From contig JAUIJB010000046.1 in NCBI GenBank assembly GCA_030430455.1, positions 1-32,743 on the forward strand: 32,743 nt of DNA, in the 5' to 3' direction. A program made the translations under genes and the position numbers. Every line of letters starts with the position of its first letter. The stretch's first letter is position 1. The notes under the pieces are model-generated. The model was not told the origin of the DNA, made no database searches, and saw only the letters and a list, made by a program, of their open reading frames with translations. Below, in pieces: positions 24,681 to 32,743 of this stretch. Source of the DNA: Verrucomicrobiia bacterium. GTDB lineage: Bacteria > Verrucomicrobiota > Verrucomicrobiia > Verrucomicrobiales > Akkermansiaceae.

Positions 24681-25547
24681 CTACCTGGGCATCGCCTGCG
24701 GCTGGAACAGCGACTTCAGGAAGGTGGCGTTTGCGCCGAAGTTTCTCCTCACGTTGTGGACGTCCTCCGGGTCGCGCCCGCGCTCGATGACCAGCCAGCC
24801 ACGCCAACCCATCTCGTCGAGCGTCCGCTTGATCGCCGGAAAGTCGAGATCCGGATCGTCCTGCAGCCAGGAGCGGTCACCGTTGGTGCAGTGGATCTGG
24901 ACGATGCGCTCCGCACCCAGCGTGCGGAGTTCCGCGGTCAGGTCGCGACCGTTCTGGATGGCATTGGCGAAGTTGTAGTAAACCTTGATCGCCGGCGAAC
25001 CGACCTCGTCGAGCAAGGCCGCCTGATCGTCCGCCGGCAACGCGGTCTCGATGCCGATCACCACCCCCGCCTCCTCGGCCCTTTTCCCCGCGGCCCTCAG
25101 GCGCTTGACCACCGCCGGCCGCAACTCGGGGTGCAGGGCGGGATCGGCGTTCACCCCAAGCGGCAGGAAGGCCACCTTGACACCCATCCGCTTCATCGTT
25201 TCCAGGCAGTCCCCGACCATCATCGGGACGGTCGGTCGCTCGGCGAAGGACTGGGCATAGAACCCCGACATCGCGATCGAGGGAATCTCCAGCTTGTGTT
25301 CCCTGGCACTTTCCAGGAAGGCCTTCACCACCTCGGGGTCGTCGAGTTTGCTTGCGAAGGTCTCCCGCTGGCCAAGCGAGCCCATGTCCACTTCCACGCC
25401 ATCGACGCCGATCTCGCCGGCAAGCGGGAATGCTCCCAGCTTCTGCCGTTTGAGGATCATCCAATCGCAGACGCCGATCCGGTAGCGGGCTTCGTCGGCG
25501 GCGAGCATCGAGGCGGTCGCGGCCAGGAGAAAGAGTGCCGTTTTCAT
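24681..25547 (-). CDS. Secreted xylose-isomerase-like TIM-barrel protein (sugar phosphate isomerase/epimerase family)
   Basis: A 288-residue protein with a short signal peptide (MKTALFLLAATASMLAA) followed by a TIM barrel of the AP-endonuclease 2 / xylose-isomerase-like superfamily. Likely metal ligands are E167 in VIGIET, H219 in IVQIHC and E255 in LVIER. The position normally holding Asp in YYD.GN reads YYNFAN, giving N192. Because it is exported it cannot act on a phosphorylated cytoplasmic sugar. Relatives include enzymes that isomerise keto sugars and enzymes that eliminate glycosides from 3-keto sugars. A role together with the nearby exported oxidoreductase is an inference. The gene is convergent with the GH28 gene and divergent from a pectate lyase gene 275 bases away. 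Confidence 0.82.
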   Translation of the reverse strand: MKTALFLLAATASMLAADEARYRIGVCDWMILKRQKLGAFPLAGEIGVDGVEVDMGSLGQRETFASKLDDPEVVKAFLESAREHKLEIPSIAMSGFYAQSFAERPTVPMMVGDCLETMKRMGVKVAFLPLGVNADPALHPELRPAVVKRLRAAGKRAEEAGVVIGIETALPADDQAALLDEVGSPAIKVYYNFANAIQNGRDLTAELRTLGAERIVQIHCTNGDRSWLQDDPDLDFPAIKRTLDEMGWRGWLVIERGRDPEDVHNVRRNFGANATFLKSLFQPQAMPR

Positions 25548-25822
25548 CGACGGTCAGCCAAGGCGATGCCGCCCCGCGAAACAAGGGCTCAAGCCGTCTT
25601 CACCATGAAACCTCTCCCGACGGCTGGCTGGCATCGGGAAACAACGCTCCTCGGCACCCGCGGGGGCGATGACATTGAAGCCGGAAAGACGTACTGCCAG
25701 GGTCTCGTCCCCTTCAGGAGGCCGCGTGAACGCAGCCACTCATCGCTCAGCTCGCTGAACCGCACCCGGGGGCGCCGCTCACACCCCGCCCCCCGCCCCG
25801 CGGGCAGGCCACCATCCATCTC

Positions 25823-27391
25823 ATGAAAAACTCCACCACGCGTTTGATCCTCCGCCCCTTTTGCCGAGCAAGTGCCAGCAGCCTGCTCGGAATCGCCGCG
25901 ATCGCCACCGGGCCGGCGACGGCAGCCGAGCCCGAGCCGGCCATGGCGCCACCCCTGCCGGCGATCCTCCCCGTCCACGTTCCCGCCTTTCCCGGCGCCT
26001 GGGGTGGCGGCATGTTCACCACCGGCGGTCGCGGCGGCAAGGTCATCGCCGTCACCAACCTCGATGATCGCGGCGAGGGAAGCCTTCGCGCGGCAATCGA
26101 AACCGAGGGACCGCGGACCGTGATCTTCCGCGTCGCGGGCTTGATCCAGCTCGAGAGCGACCTGGACATCAGGCACCCCGACATCACCATCGCCGGCCAA
26201 TCGGCGCCAGGCGACGGGATCTGCCTTTCCGGCCGGTCGCTGAACATCGAGACCCACAACGTGATCCTGCGCCACCTGCGGGTCCGGGGCCATGCCGAGG
26301 GGGGGCAGGGCTCCGACAACATCGGCGGCCAGAGCCCGGGCCCGGGCATCATCGTCGACCATTGCTCGACCAGCTGGGGGCGCGACGAGAACCTGTCGCT
26401 CTACCGCCGGATGGAATCCCGCCCGGACCTGCCACCGATGCTCGGCGATGTGCGCCGGCTCAAGCACCCGGCGAAGAACCTGACCATCCAGTACTGCATT
26501 TCCAGTGAGGCCATGGGCGGCGGCCACGAGTTCGGCGGCACCTGGGGTGGCGAGGATTCGACCTTCCACCACAACCTCTTCGCCTGCAACACGGGACGCA
26601 ATCCCTCGATCGGGATGAACGGGACGTTCGACTACCGCAACAACGTCGTCTTCAACTGGCGCCACCGCATCATGGATGGCGGCGACGAGACCTCGCTGGT
26701 CAACGTCATCAACAACTACTACCGCCCGGGGCCGGCCACCCGGGACAACATGCGCGACGTCATCGCCCGCGTCGAACAGCGCGACCTGCGCTCCCCGGGA
26801 AAGGTCGACACCCGCCCACGCGCCGGAGCCTGGTATCCTGAAACCGGCAAGCGTCCCGGAAAATGGTATGTCGCCGGCAATCTCTTCCACGACAACCCGG
26901 AGGTCACCGCCGACAACTGGAAGGGCATGAAGCTCGACCCCGGCAGCGGCACCCTCGAACAAGCCCGGGTGCACACGCCATTCGAGGGCTGGCCGATGAA
27001 CCAGCAGACGGCATCCGAGGCCTTCGAGGAGGTTCTCGGACGCGCCGGCGCCACCCTGCCCCGACGAGACCCGGTCGATGCCCGGGTGGTGGAGATGGTC
27101 CGCAGCGGCGAGGTGACCTACAAGGACGGGATCACCCACAACCCGGACCAGGTCGGCGGCTATCCCGACTACGGCTTCTCGGCCGACGAGGTGCCGACGG
27201 ATGGCGACGGGGACGGCATGCCGGACGCCTGGGAACGGGAACACGGGCTGGATGCCGACACGGCGGCAGCTGCGGACCTGGACAGCGACGGGGATGGCTA
27301 CACCGACATCGAGGAATGGCTCAATGGAACGGACCCCCGGGAAAAGGTCGACTACGGCGACTTCGACAACAACGTCGACACCATCAGCTGA
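25823..27391 (+). CDS. Secreted PL1-family pectate lyase with C-terminal calcium-binding repeats
   Basis: A 522-residue exported lyase that cleaves polygalacturonan by beta-elimination. A signal peptide covers about residues 1-35. The start of the beta-helix, FPGAWGGGMFTTGGRGGKVI (56-75) followed by VTNLDDRGEGSLRAAI, is typical of a PL1 subgroup found in environmental bacteria. Helix coils include ITIAGQSAPGDGI, IIVDHCSTSWGRDENLS (176-192), a possible calcium site, and FDYRNNVVFNWRHR. The C-terminus has two EF-hand or thrombospondin-3-like loops, DGDGDGMPDAWE (from 460) and DLDSDGDGYTDIEEWLNGTD (from 485), usually structural calcium sites. It converges on a second, clearly different PL1 gene, so the locus has two lyases. 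Product pattern and exact substrate cannot be told from sequence. Confidence 0.87.
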   Translation: MKNSTTRLILRPFCRASASSLLGIAAIATGPATAAEPEPAMAPPLPAILPVHVPAFPGAWGGGMFTTGGRGGKVIAVTNLDDRGEGSLRAAIETEGPRTVIFRVAGLIQLESDLDIRHPDITIAGQSAPGDGICLSGRSLNIETHNVILRHLRVRGHAEGGQGSDNIGGQSPGPGIIVDHCSTSWGRDENLSLYRRMESRPDLPPMLGDVRRLKHPAKNLTIQYCISSEAMGGGHEFGGTWGGEDSTFHHNLFACNTGRNPSIGMNGTFDYRNNVVFNWRHRIMDGGDETSLVNVINNYYRPGPATRDNMRDVIARVEQRDLRSPGKVDTRPRAGAWYPETGKRPGKWYVAGNLFHDNPEVTADNWKGMKLDPGSGTLEQARVHTPFEGWPMNQQTASEAFEEVLGRAGATLPRRDPVDARVVEMVRSGEVTYKDGITHNPDQVGGYPDYGFSADEVPTDGDGDGMPDAWEREHGLDADTAAAADLDSDGDGYTDIEEWLNGTDPREKVDYGDFDNNVDTIS

Positions 27392-27420
27392 CCGCCTCGT
27401 GGAGGGGGCGGAGCACGGAC

Positions 27421-27454
27421 CCGGGGCCTGGTTCCCGAGCGGGCCCGGCCCCGG
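27421..27454. terminator. Strong hairpin between the two convergent lyase genes
   Basis: CCGGGGCC (27421-27428) pairs perfectly with GGCCCCGG (27447-27454) around an 18-base loop that contains GGGCCC. It lies between the two stop codons (27391 and 27490) and could end transcription from both sides. Confidence 0.55.
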
Positions 27455-27489
27455 CTGTCACGGTCCGGCGGCACGCCTTGCCGGGTCCT

Positions 27490-28497
27490 TCAGCGGACGC
27501 CGGCGAACTCGACGATGGCATCGCGCGCCTCCTCGGCGCTGGTCAGGGGGTAGTCGTAGGGCGGCTTGAAGGACTTGCCGCGGTCGCTGAAGTCGTTGCC
27601 GCTGTCGACCAGCACGTTGCCCCGCGACACCACCTCCGCGGTCCCCTTGTCATTCATCAACTTGATCGCCTGGCCGATGTTCTCGAACAGGTTGTTCTCG
27701 ACCAGCAGCTTGGCATGGAAGCCGGCGCCGACGGAGTAGTTCGACCCGCTGTCACCCGCCACCTTCTCGTAGCGGTAGTAGTTGTTGAAGACATGCACCC
27801 TGCCGTAGCGCACCCGCGGCGCGCGGCTCTTGACCCCGGCACCCCACCAGTTGTGGTGAAAGGTGACCCGCTCCCTGCCAACGTCCGCCTCGAGCGGCTG
27901 GCGATTGCCGACGAGGCCGGAGAGCATGTGGCCGTGACCCCTCGTGTAGTAGAACCTGCACCACGAGATCGTGACCAGGTCGGTGCCGTTGACGCAGTCG
28001 AGGTTGGCGTCCGAGCCGTCGCACACCTCGAGGTGGTCCAGCCAGATCCCCCTGCAGCCCGACAGGCCGAAGCTGTCGTTCGGGCCGTCGCTGAACTTGA
28101 TGTTTCGGACGATGATGTTCTCGCACCCCACCAGCCCCGAACCGCCGAAGATTTCGGCGTTGTTGATGCCGATCAGCGTCTTGTTCCTACGCCCGGAGAA
28201 GTTCCCCGGCGACTTCATCCGCCCGGACACCCGGATGATCAGCGGCTCCTTCGTCGAGTACATCGCCTCCTTGAGCGCCATGCCGTCGGTGACCGTCACG
28301 GTCCTGCCGCCGGCCCCGCCGGTGGTGCCGCCCGGGCCGAAGCCGGCCAGCGAAGCCCAGCCGATCGGCCGGTCGTCGGAACGGATGACACCCGGTTCCG
28401 CGATGCTGGCCGGAAGCTCCATCTCGGCGGCGAAAAGGGACGGGGGAAGGAGGAATACGGTCGCAGCCAGGAAGTGGAGGGGGCGATGAGGTTTCAT
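27490..28497 (-). CDS. Secreted PL1-family pectate lyase
   Basis: A 335-residue exported pectate lyase with a classic PL1 layout. The signal peptide is MKPHRPLHFLAATVFLLPPSLFA. GRTVTVTDGMALKEAM opens the helix; IIVRNIKFSDG and IWLDHLEVCDGSDANLD (from about 151) contain the calcium-binding aspartates; LVTISWCRF follows. The segment SRAPRVRYGRVHVFNNYY (224-241) gives the RxPxxR motif with R225 as the likely catalytic base, as in PelC-type enzymes, and R230. It cleaves polygalacturonate by calcium-dependent beta-elimination to unsaturated oligouronides. It lies 157 bases downstream of the SDR gene and may be the last gene of the uronate operon or have its own promoter. Confidence 0.9.
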   Translation of the reverse strand: MKPHRPLHFLAATVFLLPPSLFAAEMELPASIAEPGVIRSDDRPIGWASLAGFGPGGTTGGAGGRTVTVTDGMALKEAMYSTKEPLIIRVSGRMKSPGNFSGRRNKTLIGINNAEIFGGSGLVGCENIIVRNIKFSDGPNDSFGLSGCRGIWLDHLEVCDGSDANLDCVNGTDLVTISWCRFYYTRGHGHMLSGLVGNRQPLEADVGRERVTFHHNWWGAGVKSRAPRVRYGRVHVFNNYYRYEKVAGDSGSNYSVGAGFHAKLLVENNLFENIGQAIKLMNDKGTAEVVSRGNVLVDSGNDFSDRGKSFKPPYDYPLTSAEEARDAIVEFAGVR

Positions 28498-28654
28498 GGC
28501 GTGGTCTTCTCTTGGGTGGGATTGGCTGAACCGGCGGGTGTCGCGGCGGCCTCAGCCCGGCGCTGCTGGCCGACGCCTCCTACGCGCCGCCGGCCGCCGC
28601 TTTTCAAGCGTGTGAGCCATGTTCCCCCACCGGCGTGCCCGCGGCGTGGCGGGC

Positions 28655-29422
28655 TCAGAAGCTCTCCGCCGCTCCGCCGTCGACCGGCAGGATCACCCCG
28701 TTCACGTACTTCGCCGCCGGGGACGCGAGGTAGACCGCGGCCCAGCCGATGTCATCGGGCTCGCCGAACCCGCCCATCGGGATCCGGCTCATGATCTTGC
28801 TGCGGCGGGCCTCGTCGCCACTCAGCGCCTGCTCGAGCATGGCGGAGTGGATCCAGCCGGGGGCGATGCCGTTCACCCGCACGCCGTGGGGGCCCCACTC
28901 CGCGGCCAGGCTGTGGATGACCCCGACGTAGGCGCTCTTGGCCGCCGAGTACGCGACGACCAGCGGCATGCCCATCAGCGCGGCCATCGAGGCGGTGAAG
29001 AGAACCGAGCCGGAACCCCGCTCGACCATCCGCCGGCCGACTTCGCGGGTCAGCGCGAAGGCCCCGAACAAGTGCGCCCGCAGCACCGCCTCGAACTCGG
29101 GATCGGTGGTCTCCACCGCCGGCTTCTTCAGGTGCACGCCGGCGTTGTTGACCAGGACCGAAAGCGGCCCGGCGAGTTCCTCGGCCCGCTCGACCAGTGC
29201 CGGAACCTCGTCGAGCGAGGTGACGTCGCCAACCAGGGCATGCGCCGCCCCGCCGAGCTCCGCGCAGGCCTGCTCGAGCGGCTCGCGGCGACGGCCGACA
29301 AGCACCACCTTGGCGCCCGCGGCCACCAGGCAGCGCGACATTCCCAGGCCGAGGCCGGTTCCGCCGCCGGTGATCAGGGCGGTCTGTCCAGTGAGGTCGA
29401 AGGGGGCGGGAGTCATGGTCAT
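28655..29422 (-). CDS. Short-chain dehydrogenase/reductase, sugar-acid type
   Basis: A 255-residue classical SDR. Cofactor motif TGGGTGLG at 18-25, NNAG at 92-95, catalytic S145 and the Y158-x-x-x-K162 pair in AYSAAK, then the [12 protein letters not shown] region and the C-terminal [11 protein letters not shown]. It should be cytoplasmic and tetrameric. Its place between uronate dehydratase genes and a pectate lyase gene suggests a role like KduD or gluconate 5-dehydrogenase, that is, oxidising or reducing a keto-deoxy sugar acid. Sequence alone cannot separate KduD from the 2-keto-3-deoxy-rhamnonate/fuconate type dehydrogenases, so no symbol is given. It starts 33 bases after the upstream UxaA-type gene. 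An ATG two codons downstream is an alternative start. Confidence 0.85.
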   Translation of the reverse strand: MTMTPAPFDLTGQTALITGGGTGLGLGMSRCLVAAGAKVVLVGRRREPLEQACAELGGAAHALVGDVTSLDEVPALVERAEELAGPLSVLVNNAGVHLKKPAVETTDPEFEAVLRAHLFGAFALTREVGRRMVERGSGSVLFTASMAALMGMPLVVAYSAAKSAYVGVIHSLAAEWGPHGVRVNGIAPGWIHSAMLEQALSGDEARRSKIMSRIPMGGFGEPDDIGWAAVYLASPAAKYVNGVILPVDGGAAESF

Positions 29423-29455
29423 GTCAATTTTTTCGTCGCCGGCGGGACCATGGCC

Positions 29456-30670
29456 TCACGCCCGGCATCCGTCCGCGAGTGAGGGCGTGTCCTGGTGCTT
29501 GTACATCACGAAATACTCGCGGTGGCCGAGCGCCTCGGGCTTGCTGGGTTCGCCGGCCGCGACCCGGGCAATCAGTCCAGCCAGTTCCATCCCGGCCTCG
29601 GCGAGGGACAGCTCGCCGTCGAGCACGCGCCCCGCATTGAAGTCCATGTCCTCCTCCATCCGCCGGAAGGTGTCGCTGTTGCCGGTGACCTTGACCAGCG
29701 GCGCGACCGGGCTGCCGATCACGCTGCCCCGCCCGGTGACGAACAGCACCACCTGGGCTCCCGCGCTGATCAGGTCCATGATCCCCTCGGTGTCGTTCGG
29801 GTTGGTGTAGCCGAACTGCATGAAGTGATCGTCGGGAACCGTGTCCATCAGCCACAGGCCCGGCCGCGGCGGCGCCTCCGCGACGCGAATCACCCCCTCG
29901 ATCGGCCGCGTCCCGCTCTTGGCAAAGGCGCCCAGGCTCTTCTCCTCGATGGTGGTCAGCCCGCCGGCAAAGTTGCCCGGGGAGACGGAATACTGCCGCA
30001 CCGCACGGCAGTAGCGGATCGCCTTGTCGTAGGCATTTCCGAGCTGGTCGCGGGCGGCATCCGTGGCGGCCCGCTCGAGGAGATGTTGGCGCAGGCCGAC
30101 GAGCTCGACGGTTTCCTCAAACACCGCTCGTCCTCCCTGGTCGACGAGGAAGTCGAAGAAGGCCCCGACCGTCGGGTTGCCGGCGAGGCCCGAGGTGCCG
30201 TCGGATCCGCCGCACTCGCAGCCGACCGTCAGGTCCGCCCAGTTCATCGGGACCCGCGGGGTCTGCGCCGCGAGCTCACGCCGCATTCGCTGGACGAGGT
30301 CCTTCCCCTCGGCGATCGACTTCCGCGTGCCGCCCTGGTCCTGGATGTAGAACCATCCGGCCGGCCGGCCCGAATCCCGCACCAGCTCGGCGATCCGCTG
30401 CGGCCGGGTGTACTCGCAACCGAGCCCGACGGCCAGCACCGCGCCGACGTTCGGATGGCGGCCCAGCGCCAGCATCAGGCGGATCGCGTAGGCGTTGTCG
30501 TAGCAGCCGGGAAAACCGATGACATGGACCTCCTCCTCGCCGGCTGCAATCGCATGCGCGACATGCCGCGCACACTCCACGGTGTAGATCACCAGGACCA
30601 GGTTGCGCAGCCCCTTCCGGCCGTCCGGCCGCAGGAACCCGCGCCACTCCATGCCCGCCGAATCATTCAT
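29456..30670 (-). CDS. UxaA-family sugar-acid dehydratase, large (C-terminal) subunit
   Basis: A 404-residue protein of the altronate/galactarate dehydratase (UxaA/GarD) C-terminal family. Diagnostic motifs are [13 protein letters not shown] (11-23), [12 protein letters not shown] with C56, GLGCEYTRP with C85, and [14 protein letters not shown] (148-161), the cysteine and glycine cluster linked to iron binding. The enzyme removes water from a C6 (or similar) aldonic acid to give a 2-keto-3-deoxy acid; D-altronate from D-galacturonate would fit this pectin locus. The subunits are separate genes: the SAF-domain small subunit lies immediately upstream and its stop overlaps this start by 8 bases, which indicates translational coupling. 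M7 (30652) is an alternative start. Confidence 0.87.
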   Translation of the reverse strand: MNDSAGMEWRGFLRPDGRKGLRNLVLVIYTVECARHVAHAIAAGEEEVHVIGFPGCYDNAYAIRLMLALGRHPNVGAVLAVGLGCEYTRPQRIAELVRDSGRPAGWFYIQDQGGTRKSIAEGKDLVQRMRRELAAQTPRVPMNWADLTVGCECGGSDGTSGLAGNPTVGAFFDFLVDQGGRAVFEETVELVGLRQHLLERAATDAARDQLGNAYDKAIRYCRAVRQYSVSPGNFAGGLTTIEEKSLGAFAKSGTRPIEGVIRVAEAPPRPGLWLMDTVPDDHFMQFGYTNPNDTEGIMDLISAGAQVVLFVTGRGSVIGSPVAPLVKVTGNSDTFRRMEEDMDFNAGRVLDGELSLAEAGMELAGLIARVAAGEPSKPEALGHREYFVMYKHQDTPSLADGCRA

Positions 30671-30983
30671 AGGGCGTGTCACTTGCAGCACCACTGACGG
30701 GATGCAGCCCCTGGCTTCGCTCATCGACGAGGCTCTCGCAGTTGTGAAGGTGCACCCACTCCCCCACGGCGATGTCACCCGTGGCTCGCCCGATCGGCAC
30801 CCCGAACTTGACGACCTCGCCCCCCTTGCCGATGGCCCGAAGCGCCACCTTGTGACCACGCTCGATCGACTGAGGGGCCTCGACGCTGGCGCCATCCTGG
30901 CCGGCGACCTCGATCGTCCCCCCGCCGGTGTCGAGCAGGGTGGCGACGTTGTCACGGGGATCAATCTGGAAGCAACGCGTCAT
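30663..30983 (-). CDS. UxaA-family small subunit (SAF domain)
   Basis: A 106-residue protein equal to the N-terminal SAF domain of altronate/galactarate dehydratases. Typical motifs are [11 protein letters not shown] with H44, [15 protein letters not shown], and VHLHN with H78 and H80. The start at 30983 ([12 protein letters not shown]) matches the normal beginning of the domain; the longer frame to 31079 runs into the upstream gene. It begins one base after the stop of the enolase-superfamily gene and overlaps the large-subunit gene, so three genes are packed without gaps. It likely forms a complex with the large subunit and helps shape its active site. Confidence 0.87.
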   Translation of the reverse strand: MTRCFQIDPRDNVATLLDTGGGTIEVAGQDGASVEAPQSIERGHKVALRAIGKGGEVVKFGVPIGRATGDIAVGEWVHLHNCESLVDERSQGLHPVSGAASDTPYE

Positions 30984-30984
30984 G

Positions 30985-32118
30985 TCAGGCCGTGGTGATC
31001 CGATGACCGGCGCAGCTGCGGTCGATCGCCTCCCAGTCGAGTTCCACGCCGATGCCGGGACCCTGCGGCACATGGGCAACCCCCAGGGAGTCGATCGGGT
31101 AGGGGTCCTTCATCGGGAACCGGAACGGCTCCTCCGGGACCAGCAACTCGAAGAACTCGCAGTTCCGGATCGCACAGCTGACATGGAGATTGGCCATGTC
31201 CATGAAGCCCATGGTCGTGCAATGGATCTCGCAGCGCAACCCATGGGCCTCCGCGAGGTGGGCGATCTTCAGGGTGCCGGTGACCCCCGCCTTCCACGAG
31301 ACGTCGGCGCGCACGATGTCGACCGCGTCCAGCGCGACCGCCTGGGCGACGCCCCACGGGCCTCCCCGGGTCGTCTCGGTGCCGGCGACGGGGATGTCGA
31401 GGGCGGCACAAAGCTTGGCGTACTTGCGCAGCTCGAAGTCGCGAAACGGCTCCTCGAACCAATGGTAGTCGAGCCGCTCGAGCTCGCGGCCGACCCGGAT
31501 GGCCTCCTCGAGGGTGTATTCGCCGACGGGGTCACTCATCAGGGTGTAGCCGGGGCCGGCGGCATCGCGAAGCGCCCGGTGGACGGCCTGGTCGGCCTGC
31601 CAGGGGCCCGGCGGATGCGCCTTGTAGGCGGTGAACCCGCGATCCCGGTAGGCAAGCATCTCCTCGACGTAGTCGCCCGCCTCCGGCATGAACAGGCTGC
31701 TGGCATAGCTTGGAAGGGAACTCCGGCAGGCGCCAATGAACTGGTAGAGCGGCAGGTCCGCGGCGCGGGCTGCAATGTCCCACAGGGCGACGTCTACCGG
31801 CCCCGGCAGGTAGACCGGGAAGAAGGTGAGGTGTCGGTCGATGGTCCAGAGCTCGTGCCAGATGGCCTCGCGCTCGCTCACGGCGCGGCCGAGGACCACC
31901 GGAGCGATGGTTTCGTGAAGGTAGGCCTCGGTGACGACGCTTGATCGCGCCGCCACGGCCGTGGCGTGGCCGTCGATGCCGGCATCCGTGGCCAGCCGCA
32001 ACACCACCACGTCCCAGTTCATCGGGCTGCGTCCCATGCGCGCGGCATCGAACAAGGCCTCATGGCGCTCACAGCGCCAGGTCTCGAATCCAGTGACGAC
32101 CGGGTTTGCCTGGCTCAT
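30985..32118 (-). CDS. Enolase-superfamily sugar-acid dehydratase or racemase (mandelate racemase type)
   Basis: A 377-residue enzyme of the mandelate racemase/muconate lactonizing group. Metal ligands are D196 (SDPVG), E222 (WFEEP) and E248 (GTET), matching mandelate racemase D195, E221 and E247. The His-Asp dyad is D272 (RADVSWKAGVTG) and H299 (EIHC). On the other face the usual KxK is KAH (K166, H168). The N-terminal capping domain (about 1-125) has the usual length. Such enzymes abstract the proton next to a carboxylate and mostly dehydrate aldonic or aldaric acids. With a UxaA-type dehydratase directly downstream, two dehydratases for different sugar acids are likely; galacturonate- and rhamnose-derived acids would fit pectin. 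The start at 32118 gives a normal N-terminus; the in-frame start at 32175 is unlikely. Confidence 0.87.
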   Translation of the reverse strand: MSQANPVVTGFETWRCERHEALFDAARMGRSPMNWDVVVLRLATDAGIDGHATAVAARSSVVTEAYLHETIAPVVLGRAVSEREAIWHELWTIDRHLTFFPVYLPGPVDVALWDIAARAADLPLYQFIGACRSSLPSYASSLFMPEAGDYVEEMLAYRDRGFTAYKAHPPGPWQADQAVHRALRDAAGPGYTLMSDPVGEYTLEEAIRVGRELERLDYHWFEEPFRDFELRKYAKLCAALDIPVAGTETTRGGPWGVAQAVALDAVDIVRADVSWKAGVTGTLKIAHLAEAHGLRCEIHCTTMGFMDMANLHVSCAIRNCEFFELLVPEEPFRFPMKDPYPIDSLGVAHVPQGPGIGVELDWEAIDRSCAGHRITTA

Positions 32119-32307
32119 GGCGTTCGGGTGGCCCCCCGGTGAAGCGGAACCGACGACTTCGAGTCCGCGAACCAACCCGACCCCCGGTGGTCATGGAGCG
32201 AAGGCCGGTGGCGCCCATGGCAGCACCTCCCCTCCCCGGAGGCGGCCCCGACCCTGAAGTCCGGCCAGGCGTCCATTCGCGGATCCGGGTTCATCCGTTT
32301 CGGCACC

Positions 32308-32703
32308 TCAAAGAATTCCATACTTCCTGAACGCCTCCGTGCTGCTCATTCCGGCCTCGATCTCCCGGCGGACCACCTTCTCGCCCCGCGCCTTCTCGAG
32401 CGCGCGCTCGACGACCTCGGCCTCGACCTCGCGCGGCACGACCACCACGCCATCGAGGTCGCCGAACACCAGATCGCCCGGCCGGACGGATACCTGCCCC
32501 ACCTCGATCGGGCAGCGAAAGTCGGCGACCTGGGTTCTCACCTCCGAGTCCTGCGCGTAGCGCCCGCGGCTGAACACCGGCCAATCCTGCTCGAGGACCC
32601 GGATAGCCACCTGATCGACATCCACACGCTGATCCTGGGCAAGGAGATCACGGGCCTCGACGCGATCGATCCGCGCGATCCGCGCTGACGCGGCTCGCCC
32701 CAT
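32308..32703 (-). pseudogene. RraA-family protein, C-terminal part only
   Basis: From residue 41 ([13 protein letters not shown]) to the end (AFRKYGIL) this matches the C-terminal half of RraA-like proteins (4-hydroxy-4-methyl-2-oxoglutarate aldolase/dimethylmenaquinone-methyltransferase-like fold), including [19 protein letters not shown] full protein is about 160-230 residues. The metal-site and RD-containing N-terminal half is missing. Upstream of about 32,582 the minus frame stays open to an ATG at 32703, but its third-position GC drops and it does not resemble the family, while the plus strand there looks coding. The gene is therefore probably truncated by a rearrangement or an assembly join. 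In sugar-acid operons RraA-like aldolases often cleave keto acids, which would suit this locus if an intact copy existed. Confidence 0.7.
32581..32688 (+). pseudogene. Possible 3' end of an unidentified plus-strand gene
   Basis: The plus frame reads from [18 protein letters not shown] to a TGA at 32686-32688. Nearly all of its 35 codons end in G or C (about 28 of 31 in the stretch I counted), as in real genes here, whereas the overlapping minus frame is clearly poorer. No start and no homologue is recognised. It would be a displaced gene tail abutting the RraA fragment. Chance antisense bias is the alternative. Confidence 0.3.
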
Positions 32704-32743
32704 GCGCCCGGGCGTTCGTCCCGGGCGAGCTGGGTTCCGGCCC

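Noticed and set aside
22171..24978. Long plus-strand frame across the oxidoreductase and GH28 genes
   Set aside because: Out-of-frame and antisense reading; His/Arg/Asp-rich without any domain.
25554..25765. Minus-strand peptides in the divergent gap (one frame reads RFSELSDEWLRSRGLLKG, another RLSGFNVIAPAG)
   Set aside because: They look protein-like and might be a decayed gene, but codon bias is mixed, the sense jumps frames, no start is convincing and no family is recognised. I could not support a gene call.

Overview
The window is GC-rich (codon third positions are almost all G or C) and looks like a chromosome segment or a complete contig from a Verrucomicrobiota bacterium. This assignment is inference. 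It rests on a very large pseudopilin of the Verru_Chthon cassette protein A type, a PEP-CTERM sorting tail, many secreted proteins ending in a short 'W..FFRV/FYQV' C-terminal module, and twin-arginine-exported Gfo/Idh/MocA and PmoA-like (DUF6807) proteins beside pectinases. There are no tRNA or rRNA genes, CRISPR arrays, intact insertion sequences or phage genes.

Left half (1-20.5 kb), surface and secretion. A secreted M64-type metallopeptidase carries a seven-repeat FG-GAP/VCBS propeller. A frameshifted thioredoxin-fold remnant follows, then a Ser/Thr kinase and PP2C phosphatase pair. Next come a multidomain secreted protein with Ig-like modules, the giant pseudopilin-like protein with a small secreted partner, and two divergent paralogues sharing one secreted domain but carrying different C-terminal tails. 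A 1020-residue secreted protein with a parallel beta-helix and a secreted protein made of three repeats close this half. Convergent gene pairs are separated by GC-rich hairpins.

Right half (20.6-32.7 kb), pectin and uronate use. Outside the cytoplasm: a GH28 polygalacturonase-like enzyme, two different PL1 pectate lyases, a Tat-exported Gfo/Idh/MocA oxidoreductase in tandem with a PmoA-like protein, and a secreted xylose-isomerase-like TIM barrel. In the cytoplasm: a tightly packed minus-strand operon with a mandelate-racemase-type sugar-acid dehydratase, the small SAF and large subunits of a UxaA/altronate-dehydratase-type enzyme, and an SDR dehydrogenase; one PL1 lyase follows. The simplest reading is extracellular depolymerisation of pectin, then dehydration and redox conversion of the sugar acids. 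The exported oxidoreductase, TIM barrel and PmoA-like protein may form an oxidise-and-eliminate (3-keto-glycoside) side branch.

The right edge holds only the C-terminal part of an RraA-family gene. It is joined at about 32,580 to sequence whose coding signal switches to the opposite strand, which suggests a rearrangement or an assembly junction. No transporter or transcription regulator for the pectin locus lies inside the window.
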